DNA of 64,000 bases. Source: an uncultured Holophagaceae bacterium (lineage in GTDB: Bacteria > Acidobacteriota > Holophagae > Holophagales > Holophagaceae). The notes under the pieces were generated by a model that ran no database searches, had not been told where the DNA came from, and saw only the letters and a program-made list of their open reading frames with translations. Positions 27,423-36,047 of the stretch are shown here, piece by piece. A program made the position numbers and the translations under genes. Each line of letters begins with the position of its first letter. Position 1 is the stretch's first letter. Location: positions 1-64,000 of the forward strand of contig CAIZZF010000005.1 of NCBI GenBank assembly GCA_903937385.1, read 5' to 3'.

Positions 27423-30400
27423 TTGAAGCCCCTCGACTCCCAGGCCGACACCCTGGCCGGGGCCGCATCGGTCATCGGGGCCGGGGGGACCGGCCGCACG
27501 GTGCCGGACTTCCCCGTGAAGGACTGGGACCGCTACGAGTTCCTGGGCTTCCTGGGCCAGGGCGGCATGGGGATGGTGTTCCTGGCCCGGGACCGGAAGC
27601 TCGGCCGCGAGGTGGCCATCAAGTTCGTGCGCCTGGAGGACGAGCGGCACCTCCAGCGCTTCCTCGTCGAGGCCCGGGCCCAGGCCCGCGTGGACCATGA
27701 GCACGTCTGCAAGGTCTTCGAGGTCGGCGAGGTGGAGGGCCGGGTCTTCATCACCATGCAGCACATCGCCGGCAGCTCGCTGGAGCAGGCGGCCCCGACG
27801 CTGAGCCTGGAGCAGAAGGTCATCGTGCTGCGGGACGCCGCCCTGGGCGTGCAGGAGGCCCACAAGGTGGGGATCATCCACCGGGACCTGAAGCCCGCCA
27901 ACATCATGGTGGAGCGGGCCGAGGACGGCGCCCTGCGCAGCTTCGTCATGGACTTCGGCCTGGCCCGGGAGTGGAACCAGGACGTCACGGAGACGGGCTC
28001 GGTGCTGGGCACCCCGGCCTTCATGTCGCCGGAGCAGGCCCGGGGCGAGCTCCACCTGCTGGACCGGCGCACGGACGTCTACAGCCTGGGCGCCACCCTC
28101 TACCTGGTGGTCACCGGCCAGGCGCCCATCCCGGGCAGCAACGCCCTGGAGGTCCTCAGCGCCATCGGCTCCCACGAGGTGCAGCCCATGCGCCTCCACG
28201 GCCCGGGCATCCCCCGGGATCTAGAGGCCATCACCCTCAAGTGCCTGGAGAAGGATCCCTCCCGGCGCTACGACTCGGCCCGCGCCTTCGCCGAGGACCT
28301 GGACCGCTTCCTGGCCGGGGAGCCCGTGCGGGCCCGGCCCACGGGCCTGCTCTACCGCCTGCAGCGGAAGGTCCTCCGCCATCGTCAGCTCGCCACCGTG
28401 GCCGCCCTGGCCTTGATCCTGGTGCTGGGCGCCCTGGGCACCACCCTCAAGACCCGCCGGGACGCCAGCCGCCGCGAGCGCCTGGCCCAGCAGTTCACGG
28501 AGTCCATGGGCCGCATCGAGTCCCTGGCCCGCTACTCGGCCCTGGCGCCCCTGCACGACATCCGCCCGGACCTGCAAGCGGTGCGGGCTCACCTGGACCT
28601 GCTGCAGGCGGACATGCGCGCGGCGGGCAGTCTGGCCAACGGGCCCGGCCACTACGCCCTGGGCCGGGGCTTCTGGACCCTGGATGACGCCGAGCAGGCC
28701 CGAGAGCACCTGCAGATGGCCTGGGACGCGGGCTACCGCGAGCCCCGGGTGGCCTTCGCCCTGGCCCTGGTGCTGGGGCGCCAGTACCAGGAGCAGCTGC
28801 TGGAGGCGGAGCGCATTCCCGCGCGGGACCAGCGGGAGGCCCGGCGGCGGCGCATCGAGGTTCAGCTGCGGGCCCCGGCCCTGAGCTACCTCCGCCAGGC
28901 CCGCGGCGCAGACGTGGCCTCTCCCGCCTACCTTGAGGCCCTCCTGGCCTTCTACGAGGGGCGCCTGGATGAGGCCCTGGAGCACCTGAAGGTCCTGGAG
29001 GGCGAGCTGCCCTGGTTCTTCGAGGCCCCCCTGCTGCGGGGCTCGCTCCTGCAGGCCCGGGCCTGGTCCTGGTGGAACCAGGGGCAGCCGGAGAAGGCCC
29101 AGGCTGACTTCGAGGCCGGCCGCCGGGACCTGGCCATCGCCGCCGCCAGTGGGCGCAGCGCCCCCGCGGTCTACGCGGCCCTGGCGGAGCTGGAGCTGAA
29201 CGCCCTGACCATGGAGAAGTACAGCCAGGGTCAGGTGCAGCCCGCCTTCGAGCGGGGCCTGGCAGCGGTCCAGCTGGCCCTCCGGGCCCAGGCGGACCAC
29301 GCGCCCTCCCTCATCCTCCAGGCGGCCCTCCTGGGCCAGTATGCGGATGTGCTGACCAGCCGCGGGGAGCATCCGGAGGCCCTGGTCCAGGAGGCCGTGA
29401 CCGCGGCCTTGAAGGCCCAGGCGGCGGGACCCACCCGGGCCGACGCCTGGGCGGCCCTGGGCAAGGCCTACTACCAGTGGGGCAATGAGCGCCTCGACCA
29501 AAACCTGGATCCCACGGAGCAGCTGGACAAGGGACTCCGGACCCTGGAGTCCCTGGCGGCTTCGAAGCGCGACTACACCGTGGAGAACCACCTGGGCCTC
29601 CTGCACCAGACCTGGTCCGACTACGAGCTCCAGCAGGGGCTGGATCCCCTGCCGCACCTGGACGGGGCCATCGCCGCCTACGAGCGCGCCACAGCCATGG
29701 AGCCCCAGTCCCTGCCCGCCTGGATCAACCTGGGCACCTGCCTCCAGCAGCGGGCCGTGCTGCCAGGCACCGCGGACCCCGAAGCGGACCTCCAGCGGGC
29801 ACTGCAGGTGCTGGACCGGGCCCACACCCTCAACCCCCGCCACTTCGTCCCCTGCTTCGTGCAGGGCAAGGTGCTCTACAGCCAGGCACTGCGCAAGCAG
29901 GAGCGGGGCGAGGATCCCAGGGCAGAGCTGCAGGCCTCCCTGGAGGCCAACCGCCGGGGCCTGGCCATCAACGCCGAGGTGCCGCACCTGCACAACGGGA
30001 TCGGCGTGGCCCAGCTGCAGGTGGCCCGCGCCGCCTGGGAGCGGGGTCAGGACCCCCTGCCCGCCCTCGCTGCGGCGGAGCAGGCCTTCCGCCGGGCCAT
30101 GGCCGTGGCCCCGGGCCAGGTGCTGGGCTATGTGAACCTGGGAGATCTGCTCATCTGGAAGGCGCGGAAGGGGCTGGGCCCCCGCCCGTCCGCCAACATC
30201 CAGGCCGCCGAGGTGCTGTTGCACCGAGCCCAGGCGGCCGCGCCCGAAGATCCAGGCCTCCTGGTCACCCAGGGGCGCCTTGCGGCCCTGCGGCTGGAGC
30301 AGCTGCTGGGCAGCCCTGGGGACTTCCGGTCCAGCCTGGCCGCGGGGGAGGCGATCCTCGGTGCTGTGCTCCGCCGCCAGCCCCGGCACCGGGACGCCCT

Positions 30401-30794
30401 GCTCTACCTGGGCGAGCTGCGCAGCGCCGCCGCCCGCCTGAAGGCTCAGCGCGGCCAGGCTGTCCCGGAGGACTTCGAATCGGCGGACCAGGCCCTGGCT
30501 AGGGCCCTCCAGGCACCGCCGGAGTCCCAGGAAGCCCTGCTGACCCGGGCCGCCCTGGCCCTGGACTGGGCCGGCTGGGAACAGACCCGGGGGCAGGATC
30601 CCTCCCGCCATCTGGCCCAGGTCGAGGCCCAGCTGAATCGGCTCGCCAAGCTGCACCCGGGCATGGGTGAGGCCCTGGCCCTTCGGGGCGCCCTGAAACG
30701 GGCAAAGGCGCGATACCCGGGCCCTGGCACAGCCTTAGGTCACGCTGCACCCGGTCTCTTCAAGCAAAAACAGGACACCGAGGAACACCGATAA
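27423..30794 (+). CDS. membrane Ser/Thr protein kinase with C-terminal TPR region
   Basis: A 1123-residue Hanks-type kinase. The kinase domain (about residues 38-300) has FLGQGGMGMVF, Lys67, Asp155 in HRDLKPANI, Asp177 in DFGLA and the FMSPEQARG loop. One membrane helix (about 322-342) separates it from an approximately 780-residue TPR-like region outside. The TTG at 27423 is preferred because AGGA lies 7 bases upstream. A further TTG at 27345 would add 26 residues but has no visible Shine-Dalgarno. It lies opposite an FHA-phosphatase gene. Its substrate is unknown. Confidence 0.85.
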   Translation: MKPLDSQADTLAGAASVIGAGGTGRTVPDFPVKDWDRYEFLGFLGQGGMGMVFLARDRKLGREVAIKFVRLEDERHLQRFLVEARAQARVDHEHVCKVFEVGEVEGRVFITMQHIAGSSLEQAAPTLSLEQKVIVLRDAALGVQEAHKVGIIHRDLKPANIMVERAEDGALRSFVMDFGLAREWNQDVTETGSVLGTPAFMSPEQARGELHLLDRRTDVYSLGATLYLVVTGQAPIPGSNALEVLSAIGSHEVQPMRLHGPGIPRDLEAITLKCLEKDPSRRYDSARAFAEDLDRFLAGEPVRARPTGLLYRLQRKVLRHRQLATVAALALILVLGALGTTLKTRRDASRRERLAQQFTESMGRIESLARYSALAPLHDIRPDLQAVRAHLDLLQADMRAAGSLANGPGHYALGRGFWTLDDAEQAREHLQMAWDAGYREPRVAFALALVLGRQYQEQLLEAERIPARDQREARRRRIEVQLRAPALSYLRQARGADVASPAYLEALLAFYEGRLDEALEHLKVLEGELPWFFEAPLLRGSLLQARAWSWWNQGQPEKAQADFEAGRRDLAIAAASGRSAPAVYAALAELELNALTMEKYSQGQVQPAFERGLAAVQLALRAQADHAPSLILQAALLGQYADVLTSRGEHPEALVQEAVTAALKAQAAGPTRADAWAALGKAYYQWGNERLDQNLDPTEQLDKGLRTLESLAASKRDYTVENHLGLLHQTWSDYELQQGLDPLPHLDGAIAAYERATAMEPQSLPAWINLGTCLQQRAVLPGTADPEADLQRALQVLDRAHTLNPRHFVPCFVQGKVLYSQALRKQERGEDPRAELQASLEANRRGLAINAEVPHLHNGIGVAQLQVARAAWERGQDPLPALAAAEQAFRRAMAVAPGQVLGYVNLGDLLIWKARKGLGPRPSANIQAAEVLLHRAQAAAPEDPGLLVTQGRLAALRLEQLLGSPGDFRSSLAAGEAILGAVLRRQPRHRDALLYLGELRSAAARLKAQRGQAVPEDFESADQALARALQAPPESQEALLTRAALALDWAGWEQTRGQDPSRHLAQVEAQLNRLAKLHPGMGEALALRGALKRAKARYPGPGTALGHAAPGLFKQKQDTEEHR

Positions 30795-30872
30795 AAGCTG
30801 ATAAAAAAACATGATAACTACAAATATAAATATTTATTTAGTTCCTTATTTATCATCTTTTAATCGGTGTTC
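30783..30872. repeat. dispersed hairpin element over the kinase stop codon
   Basis: GAACACCGATAAAAGCTGATA (30783-30803) is matched by an almost exact complement at 30851-30872, with one indel and one mismatch. The loop is strongly AT-rich. The left arm covers the kinase stop codon (30792-30794). Repeats of the type CACCGATGAACACCGAT are known from many genomes; here the hairpin may terminate the transcript. Confidence 0.65.
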
Positions 30873-30938
30873 ATCGGTGGTTACAAAGCTATTTTTCGCA
30901 TCGACCACGGTGGCGGCCCGATCACCGGCGAGAGTGGC

Positions 30939-31079
30939 TCAGCCCGTCACCTTGATGGTGCCCGTGCCGCCGATGCCCTGGGCGGCGTTGGCCTCAGCGG
31001 CCAGATTCTCGGGCTGGGTTTCTTCGGACCCTTCGGGCGTGGAGCTGTCCGGCTCTTCGCTGTTGGTCTTGGGATTCAT
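30939..31079 (-). CDS. 46-residue acidic small protein with GIGGTG tail
   Basis: A short gene with a perfect AGGAGGT Shine-Dalgarno five bases before its ATG. The product is 46 residues: a hydrophilic, acidic, Ser/Thr/Glu-rich leader-like part, then ENLAAEANAAQ, then GIGGTGTIKVTG at the C-terminus. It has no membrane segment and no Cys. The strong ribosome site and the abrupt change from acidic part to Gly/Thr tail suggest a real peptide, possibly a modified-peptide precursor, but no modification gene lies beside it. Function unknown. Confidence 0.6.
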   Translation of the reverse strand: MNPKTNSEEPDSSTPEGSEETQPENLAAEANAAQGIGGTGTIKVTG

Positions 31080-31258
31080 GGGGACCTCCTGAAAGGGGTT
31101 GGGGGACAGTCCTGGATCTTGAGACTCAGAACCAGAAGACCTGAAAGCTGAGGCCAAGCCTAGTCCCCTGCCAGCCCGAATTGAATATTTTTCTTCGGGT
31201 CCACTCGGATTTTTTCGACCTGGCGCTACCGCGGGGGCGGATGTCCTAAGCTGGAACC

Positions 31259-32128
31259 ATGACACTGAGCAAATGGACCTTCACCGTGACACCCGAGGAC
31301 GCGGAGCTGCGCCTGGATCAGCTCATCGCCAAGCACACGGAGCTGTCCCGGCGCTCGGCCCGGGAGGCCCTCAAGCTGGGTGGCGTGCAGGTGGACCGCA
31401 GAAGGGTGAAGGTGGCGGGCAAGCTGGTGAAGCCGGGCCTCGAGATCCGCGTGGCCTTCGATCCGGACCTGCCGGCGGTGCCCACCATGGCCATCCCCAT
31501 CGTCTTCGAGGACGCCTGGATCATCGCCGTGGACAAGCCCGCGGGCATTGCCACCCAAGGCACCTGGGCCACGGACCGCCACGACCTGCTGGCCCTGCTG
31601 AAGGCCCAGCGCCCGGACCTGCAGACTTTCCTGCATCACCGCCTGGACCAGGGCACCTCGGGCCTGCTGGTACTGGCCAAGGACCCCAAAGCCAACAAGG
31701 GCCTGGCCGAGGCCTTCGCCTCCCGGGACCTGGTGAAGCTCTACCTGGCGCGGCTCTCCGAGCCCCTGGAGGCCTGCACGGTCAAGGTCCCCATCGGCCG
31801 CTTGCGGGGCGCGGACCCCGGCCGCTTCGGCTGCGAGGGAGACCTCATGGAGCCCAAGTCCGCCCACACGGACTTCCGCCCGGCCACCGCCGAGGAGACC
31901 GCGGGCCTGGTGCCCGGCCACTGGGTCGTGGCGCGCATCCACACGGGCCGCACCCACCAGATCCGCGTGCACCTCGTCCACCTGGGGCACCCCATCCTGG
32001 GCGACGGCCTCTACGGCGGCGCCCCCTCAGACCGCCTCTGGCTCCACGCCTGGCGCCTGGGCCTCCAGCACCCCGTCACCGGCGAGCCCCTGCTGCTGGA
32101 GGCCCCGCCGGTGCGGTTCCTGGGCTAG
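31259..32128 (+). CDS. RluA-family pseudouridine synthase
   Basis: A 289-residue enzyme converting uridine to pseudouridine in rRNA or tRNA. An S4-type RNA-binding domain (about residues 1-75) precedes the catalytic domain with HHRLDQGTSGLLVLAK, whose Asp is the nucleophile, and the RIHTGRTHQIRVHLVHLGHPILGD family signature. Which RNA site it modifies cannot be told. A decayed copy of its first 110 bases lies at 33754 in the same orientation. Confidence 0.92.
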   Translation: MTLSKWTFTVTPEDAELRLDQLIAKHTELSRRSAREALKLGGVQVDRRRVKVAGKLVKPGLEIRVAFDPDLPAVPTMAIPIVFEDAWIIAVDKPAGIATQGTWATDRHDLLALLKAQRPDLQTFLHHRLDQGTSGLLVLAKDPKANKGLAEAFASRDLVKLYLARLSEPLEACTVKVPIGRLRGADPGRFGCEGDLMEPKSAHTDFRPATAEETAGLVPGHWVVARIHTGRTHQIRVHLVHLGHPILGDGLYGGAPSDRLWLHAWRLGLQHPVTGEPLLLEAPPVRFLG

Positions 32129-32167
32129 GTATCCCTCCAGGCCCCCGAGTCTCATGGTTAGGGGATC

Positions 32168-33271
32168 TCACTTGGGAACCACAGCCTTGATGGGGGCAGG
32201 TCCTTCCTTCTCAAGTAGGGGAACGGACCCCAAGGCAAGGAACTTTCCGGAGACATCCACGGTCAGCGGAGGCAAGCGACCCTCGGCCCAGAGCCATTGT
32301 TCCGTCTCGGGCATTTCCCTCACCAGATTCCCCAAGGTCTTGGGTGGAACCGAAGACAGGGTTCGGGAAGCTGGATCAAAGCGCAGCATGAGGGCCACAT
32401 ATTCAGACCCCTCGTAGTCCTCCGGCTTCAGGGGCCACCGGCCTGCCTCGACCAACCGCCGCTGTTCCTCGGCCGGAAGGGATGCAAACAGGTTTCTCGC
32501 GAAGTTCTCTGAATATCGATTTAATTGCCGGACCATTGCGGGAACGAAGATTTCCCCCGAAGTGGAGCAGAACGGCGGTGAAAGGAACGAAGGAGGCTGG
32601 GGGATCTCGGCTGCCCCATCTGCCTGGCGCCTAACCAACTCCGTGAACCTGGGAGTGAACCGCCGGAACATGTCGCCCTCCAGGTTCGTGGGAGAACCAG
32701 ATGCCGGGTCTATGCGGTAGAGAGACCCGTTGGAGATGAAAAGAAAGAAATCAGTGTCCACCGCGATTGCGACAGCCCGAAGATTCCGCTGGGAATCCTG
32801 CAATTCCAACAGGGTTCGACGGATCTGACTGGGCCATTCCACCACATCCACCCGGAACACAGGAGGGCTAGCCCCTTCTATTGCAACCCTCACCCCCAGG
32901 AGGAAGCGACCAGCCGAGGCTGCCAGCAGGTGGAGAGCCTCATCCTTGAACTGGATGGGGGGATGCCAATACCAGGCGGAACCCTCCTGCTGAGGTATCA
33001 CCTCCGCGCAACGAATACTGAAAAGTTTAGATGTCAAGAACTCTGCCTGGTAGAGGCGATCCCCATCAAAGCTTCGCTCGATCATCCCTGGCGCCTTGCT
33101 GGGCGGGAGTAGGGGGATGCCCTTGGCTTGCAGAAATTGGGGCCGCGCCTCCGATCGTGTATAGACAGCCTCGCCCATTACCACCCACTCTCGCCCCCAA
33201 GCACGAACAGATCCTGATTGTCCAAATAGGGTTTGGGTGAACAAGAGGAGGAAACATAGGAAAATTTTCAT
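32168..33271 (-). CDS. hypothetical secreted protein
   Basis: A 367-residue protein I do not recognise. It has a signal peptide (MKIFLCFLLLFTQTLFGQSG) and alternating beta-rich stretches with FLFISNGSLYRIDP, which could be a beta-propeller-like fold. ATG at 33271 was chosen for the signal peptide. Base composition is visibly less GC-rich than in the neighbours, and the gene lies between an rluA gene and its truncated copy, so it may have arrived by transfer or by a local rearrangement. Confidence 0.6.
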   Translation of the reverse strand: MKIFLCFLLLFTQTLFGQSGSVRAWGREWVVMGEAVYTRSEARPQFLQAKGIPLLPPSKAPGMIERSFDGDRLYQAEFLTSKLFSIRCAEVIPQQEGSAWYWHPPIQFKDEALHLLAASAGRFLLGVRVAIEGASPPVFRVDVVEWPSQIRRTLLELQDSQRNLRAVAIAVDTDFFLFISNGSLYRIDPASGSPTNLEGDMFRRFTPRFTELVRRQADGAAEIPQPPSFLSPPFCSTSGEIFVPAMVRQLNRYSENFARNLFASLPAEEQRRLVEAGRWPLKPEDYEGSEYVALMLRFDPASRTLSSVPPKTLGNLVREMPETEQWLWAEGRLPPLTVDVSGKFLALGSVPLLEKEGPAPIKAVVPK

Positions 33272-33310
33272 ACCGGTTTCCAGGAAGCTGGTGTTTAATT
33301 CAGCCAATCA

Positions 33311-33640
33311 CTATTGGGTCATCGTGTGCTTTGTGGCGGGGCTATAGAACGGTCTATTCCCCATCCCATTGCATGTGCAGGACGCTCGGTTCACAGTCCC
33401 GCTGCAAGCTTCAATTGTCGCATTGCAAGATCCCTTGTAGAGTAGCGTGTCGAACTGATAGGTGCAGTCAAGGGGGCAGAGTTTCTTGCAATCAGAGGCA
33501 CTTGTGTCGCTATCTCCACCAATTTCTTCCAATGATGGGAAATTCATAAATTTCTGCTCCGGTCCGGGATGCCTCAAGTCCGGGGCCTGGGCCATAGCCG
33601 ACACTCCAAGCAAGAAGAGGAATAGAAATAGTCGTTTCAT
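33311..33640 (-). CDS. small cysteine-rich secreted hypothetical protein
   Basis: A 109-residue protein with a signal peptide (MKRLFLFLFLLGVSAMAQAP) and seven cysteines in the mature part (DCKKLCPLDC, GSCNATIEAC, ASCTC), pointing to a disulfide-stabilised or metal-binding secreted domain. The ATG at 33640 is preceded by GGAG. A run of eleven G lies 39-49 bases upstream. Probably in one transcript with the gene at 32168-33271 (39-base gap). Function unknown. Confidence 0.6.
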   Translation of the reverse strand: MKRLFLFLFLLGVSAMAQAPDLRHPGPEQKFMNFPSLEEIGGDSDTSASDCKKLCPLDCTYQFDTLLYKGSCNATIEACSGTVNRASCTCNGMGNRPFYSPATKHTMTQ

Positions 33641-33678
33641 GGCTGCTCCTGAAAGTTGGAGCAAATTTACGGTTTCTA

Positions 33679-33689
33679 GGGGGGGGGGG
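33679..33689. repeat. homopolymer of eleven G
   Basis: An unbroken run of 11 G (plus strand), upstream of the cysteine-rich gene. Its position (39-49 bases before the ATG) lies near the expected promoter or leader, so slippage could alter expression. The tract is also an error-prone site for sequencing. Confidence 0.7.
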
Positions 33690-33739
33690 TCAATAGACTT
33701 TCCCGTTTGTCCAAAATTTTGCTCCAGAGCCGAACGCCC

Positions 33740-33870
33740 CTAAAGCTGGATTCATGGCGCTGAGCAAATGGACCTTCACCGTGACACCCATGAGGACGCG
33801 AACCTGAGTCTGGACCAGAACATCGCCAAGCACGCGGGGCTGTCCCGCTGCTCGGCCCGTGCGGCTTCGG
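33740..33870 (+). pseudogene. decayed partial duplicate of the rluA-like 5' end
   Basis: From about the CCTAAAGCTGGATTC leader and the ATG at 33754 the sequence follows the start of the rluA-like gene at 31259: CTGAGCAAATGGACCTTCACC is identical in both, then AACATCGCCAAGCACGC.GGGCTGTCCCG.. parallels the gene. A two-base insertion at about 33789-33791 breaks the frame, and similarity ends near 33865. Bases 33871-34009 show no gene. Confidence 0.85.
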
Positions 33871-34009
33871 GTAGCGGCGGGGCCAAGAACAGCCGCTGGG
33901 CCCTGGGGGCCGGGCCGGGCTCGGGTTCAGCCGCCATACGGGATCCTCCGCGCAGCAGTGTAGTCCCCGCGGGCTGCCCGGGCTGGCGGCCCTGAGGTAG
34001 GCTCTAGCC

Positions 34010-34969
34010 ATGCTGACGAGGATGCTCTCCCTGGCTGGCCCTCTCCGCGGGCGGCTGCCCCTGGCCCTGCTGGTGGCTTGGCTCGTGGTGCCCGCTCAGG
34101 CCCAGGCGCCGAGCCCGTTGGCCGCAACCGCCGCCAGCCCCATCGCCGTCGAGCGCTTCGCCAGGCCCGGTCCCCTGGCGGGCGTGGTGGCGCGGATCGA
34201 CCTCCGAGATCCCCGGGTCGCCGTGAAGGTCATCATGGCGGACGGCCTCGGCCCAGGCGGCGGGAAGGACTGCGCGGGACGCCTGGAGGTGCCCAGCGCC
34301 CTGGCCCGCAAGCACGACCTCGCCGTGGCCCTCAACGCCAGCTACTTCCGGGCCGAGCCCAAGGCGAGCGGAGCGCCGCCGGTGACCTACTTCGTCGGCA
34401 ACTGCGGCACGCCCGTGGGCTGGCACGTGGCCGAGGGGCAGGTGCGCGCCCGACCCGTCGAAGCCCGCTTCGAGGCTGCCTTCGTCGTACATGCCTCCGG
34501 TCGCGCCACGCTGCACGCCCGCCTCCACGAGCTGCCCGCCGATGCGCGCTTCGTGGTCAGCGGCAACGCCCTGGTGCTGGAGCGGGGCCAGGTTGCCACC
34601 AGCCCCAAAGACACGGTTCGCCATCCCCGGAGCGCGGTGGGCCTCAGCGAGGACGGCCAGACCCTGCTGCTCGTGGCCGTGGACGGCCGCCAGGAGGGCC
34701 ACAGCCGCGGGGCCACCCTGGCCGAGCTGGGCGAGCTGCTGCAGGGCTTCGGGGCTGCGGACGCCCTCAACCTGGACGGCGGCGGCAGCACCACGCTGGT
34801 CCTCAAGGACCACCTCACTGGCGTCTTCACCGTCGCGAACCGGCCCTCGGGACTGGCGACGGACCTGCCGAGCACGCACGTGGAACGCCCCGTGGTGGAC
34901 GTCCTCGGCGTGGTGCTGCGGGAGGCGCCAGCCCCTCGGCAGACGCCCACGGAAGCTCCGGGCCGCTGA
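34010..34969 (+). CDS. secreted phosphodiester glycosidase (NAGPA/DUF2233-type)
   Basis: A 319-residue exported protein with a signal peptide ending near AQA. The fold is recognised from ALNASYF, HPRSAVGLSEDGQTLLLVAVDG and LQGFGAADALNLDGGGSTTL, which resemble the NAGPA family that cleaves sugar phosphodiesters. In bacteria the natural substrate is uncertain; envelope glycopolymers are a possibility. The stop is followed 15 bases later by the end of the thioesterase gene on the other strand. Confidence 0.85.
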   Translation: MLTRMLSLAGPLRGRLPLALLVAWLVVPAQAQAPSPLAATAASPIAVERFARPGPLAGVVARIDLRDPRVAVKVIMADGLGPGGGKDCAGRLEVPSALARKHDLAVALNASYFRAEPKASGAPPVTYFVGNCGTPVGWHVAEGQVRARPVEARFEAAFVVHASGRATLHARLHELPADARFVVSGNALVLERGQVATSPKDTVRHPRSAVGLSEDGQTLLLVAVDGRQEGHSRGATLAELGELLQGFGAADALNLDGGGSTTLVLKDHLTGVFTVANRPSGLATDLPSTHVERPVVDVLGVVLREAPAPRQTPTEAPGR

Positions 34970-34984
34970 AGAAACCCAGCCGGG

Positions 34985-35413
34985 TCAGGCCTGTGGGAAG
35001 CGGTGGCGGAACGCCTCGGGCACTTTGGCCTTCTTGCGGGCCTGGTAGTCGAAGAACACGATGCCGGTCTTGCCCCGGGCCACTTCGCGACCGGAACCCC
35101 GGTCCGTCAGACGCCAGATGAAATCGCAGCCGTAGTCATGGAAATCCTCCACGCCCATCTCGACCACCATGACCTCGCCGTGGAAGGCCTCCGAGCGGTA
35201 TTGCACGGCGGCATCCCGGGCGATGATGCCGCGTCCCGCCACATCGAGCTCCGAGTAGCCCAGGGACTTGAGGTAGCGCAGCCGGGCCTCGGACACCAGG
35301 CCCAGCACCTGGGCGTTGTCGAGGTGGTTGCCGTAGTTGATGTGCCCGATCAGCAGCGGGATCTCCGTGGCAAACGGGAACTGGGCGGGCAGCTCAATGC
35401 GGATACGGGCCAT
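34985..35413 (-). CDS. hot-dog fold acyl-CoA thioesterase
   Basis: A 142-residue 4HBT-like thioesterase. The INYGNHLDNAQVLGLVSEAR segment is the family's helix, with its Asp close to the expected catalytic position, followed by YRSEAFHGEVMVVEM and GKTGIVFFDY. ATG at 35413 fits the usual domain start; an upstream start adds 17 mostly non-conserved residues. The substrate acyl-CoA is unknown. Confidence 0.8.
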   Translation of the reverse strand: MARIRIELPAQFPFATEIPLLIGHINYGNHLDNAQVLGLVSEARLRYLKSLGYSELDVAGRGIIARDAAVQYRSEAFHGEVMVVEMGVEDFHDYGCDFIWRLTDRGSGREVARGKTGIVFFDYQARKKAKVPEAFRHRFPQA

Positions 35414-35517
35414 GGGTGCGGGACTCCAGGCAGCAGGCGCGGGCCTAGATGCCAGGGCGAACATAGCATGGGCCTTGGTGGCGCGCTTCCGGGGGCAGGG
35501 ACTCGGGAGCTTCAGGC

Positions 35518-35715
35518 TCAGACCGCTTGCGCCCGGCTCTGCAGCGCCTCAAGGACCTCGGGCTTGTGGTCCAGCAACAGCTTCATCAACGCCAGCGGGG
35601 GTGCGGGAGTCGCTTTGATCATGATCTTGCCCGGGACGGGCGACAGGGCGACGATCACCCCCATGCGGCCAGCAAAGTCCAGGATCTCGGTCGCGGCCAT
35701 GGTGTCAATGGACAT
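35518..35715 (-). CDS. small protein resembling a TubC-like docking domain
   Basis: A 65-residue protein with a strong GGGAGGACC site before the ATG. Its pattern (ILDFAGRMGVIVALSPVPGK, LMKLLLDHKPEVLEALQ) resembles the small docking domain of TubC-like assembly-line proteins: two short helices around a beta strand. No NRPS or PKS is in this window. The resemblance is weak and a different alpha/beta role is possible. Confidence 0.5.
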   Translation of the reverse strand: MSIDTMAATEILDFAGRMGVIVALSPVPGKIMIKATPAPPLALMKLLLDHKPEVLEALQSRAQAV

Positions 35716-36047
35716 TGGTCCTCCCTCTTATCCCATACATTCCATGTTGCTAGGCGATGTCACTGGGGACTGGCGCGGCGCGGTTAGAACAACCTACCTC
35801 CCCGGAGCAGGGATCTCCATACGCTCGATTACTTGTTGAGGTTTTTTTGAACGTCCGTAGGTCCTTGGGTGGGGTTCCTGTGGGTGCGTGGGACTCCGCG
35901 GCAGCTGTGCATCCGGGTAGAAGCAGGAATGGTTCTTTGTCGGGGCCAAATCAGTTCTTCTCTGACACGGCCGAACGCAGCGAAACCGGGTATGCCGTTG
36001 GGGCGCCCCAGTCCCCGGATAGCCACCACCCCGGCTATGCTCGGCTC
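35716..36047. other. 332-base gap with no recognisable gene
   Basis: Between the small protein and the lipid kinase. It holds an imperfect set of short palindromes and one T7 tract (about 35843-35849), but no supported gene or regulatory element. The lipid kinase reading frame runs open upstream through it, but the sequence there does not look coding. Confidence 0.4.

Noticed and set aside
32129-33740. Insertion sequence between the rluA gene and its copy
   Set aside because: No transposase or terminal inverted repeats are visible; only the duplicated rluA segment is supported.
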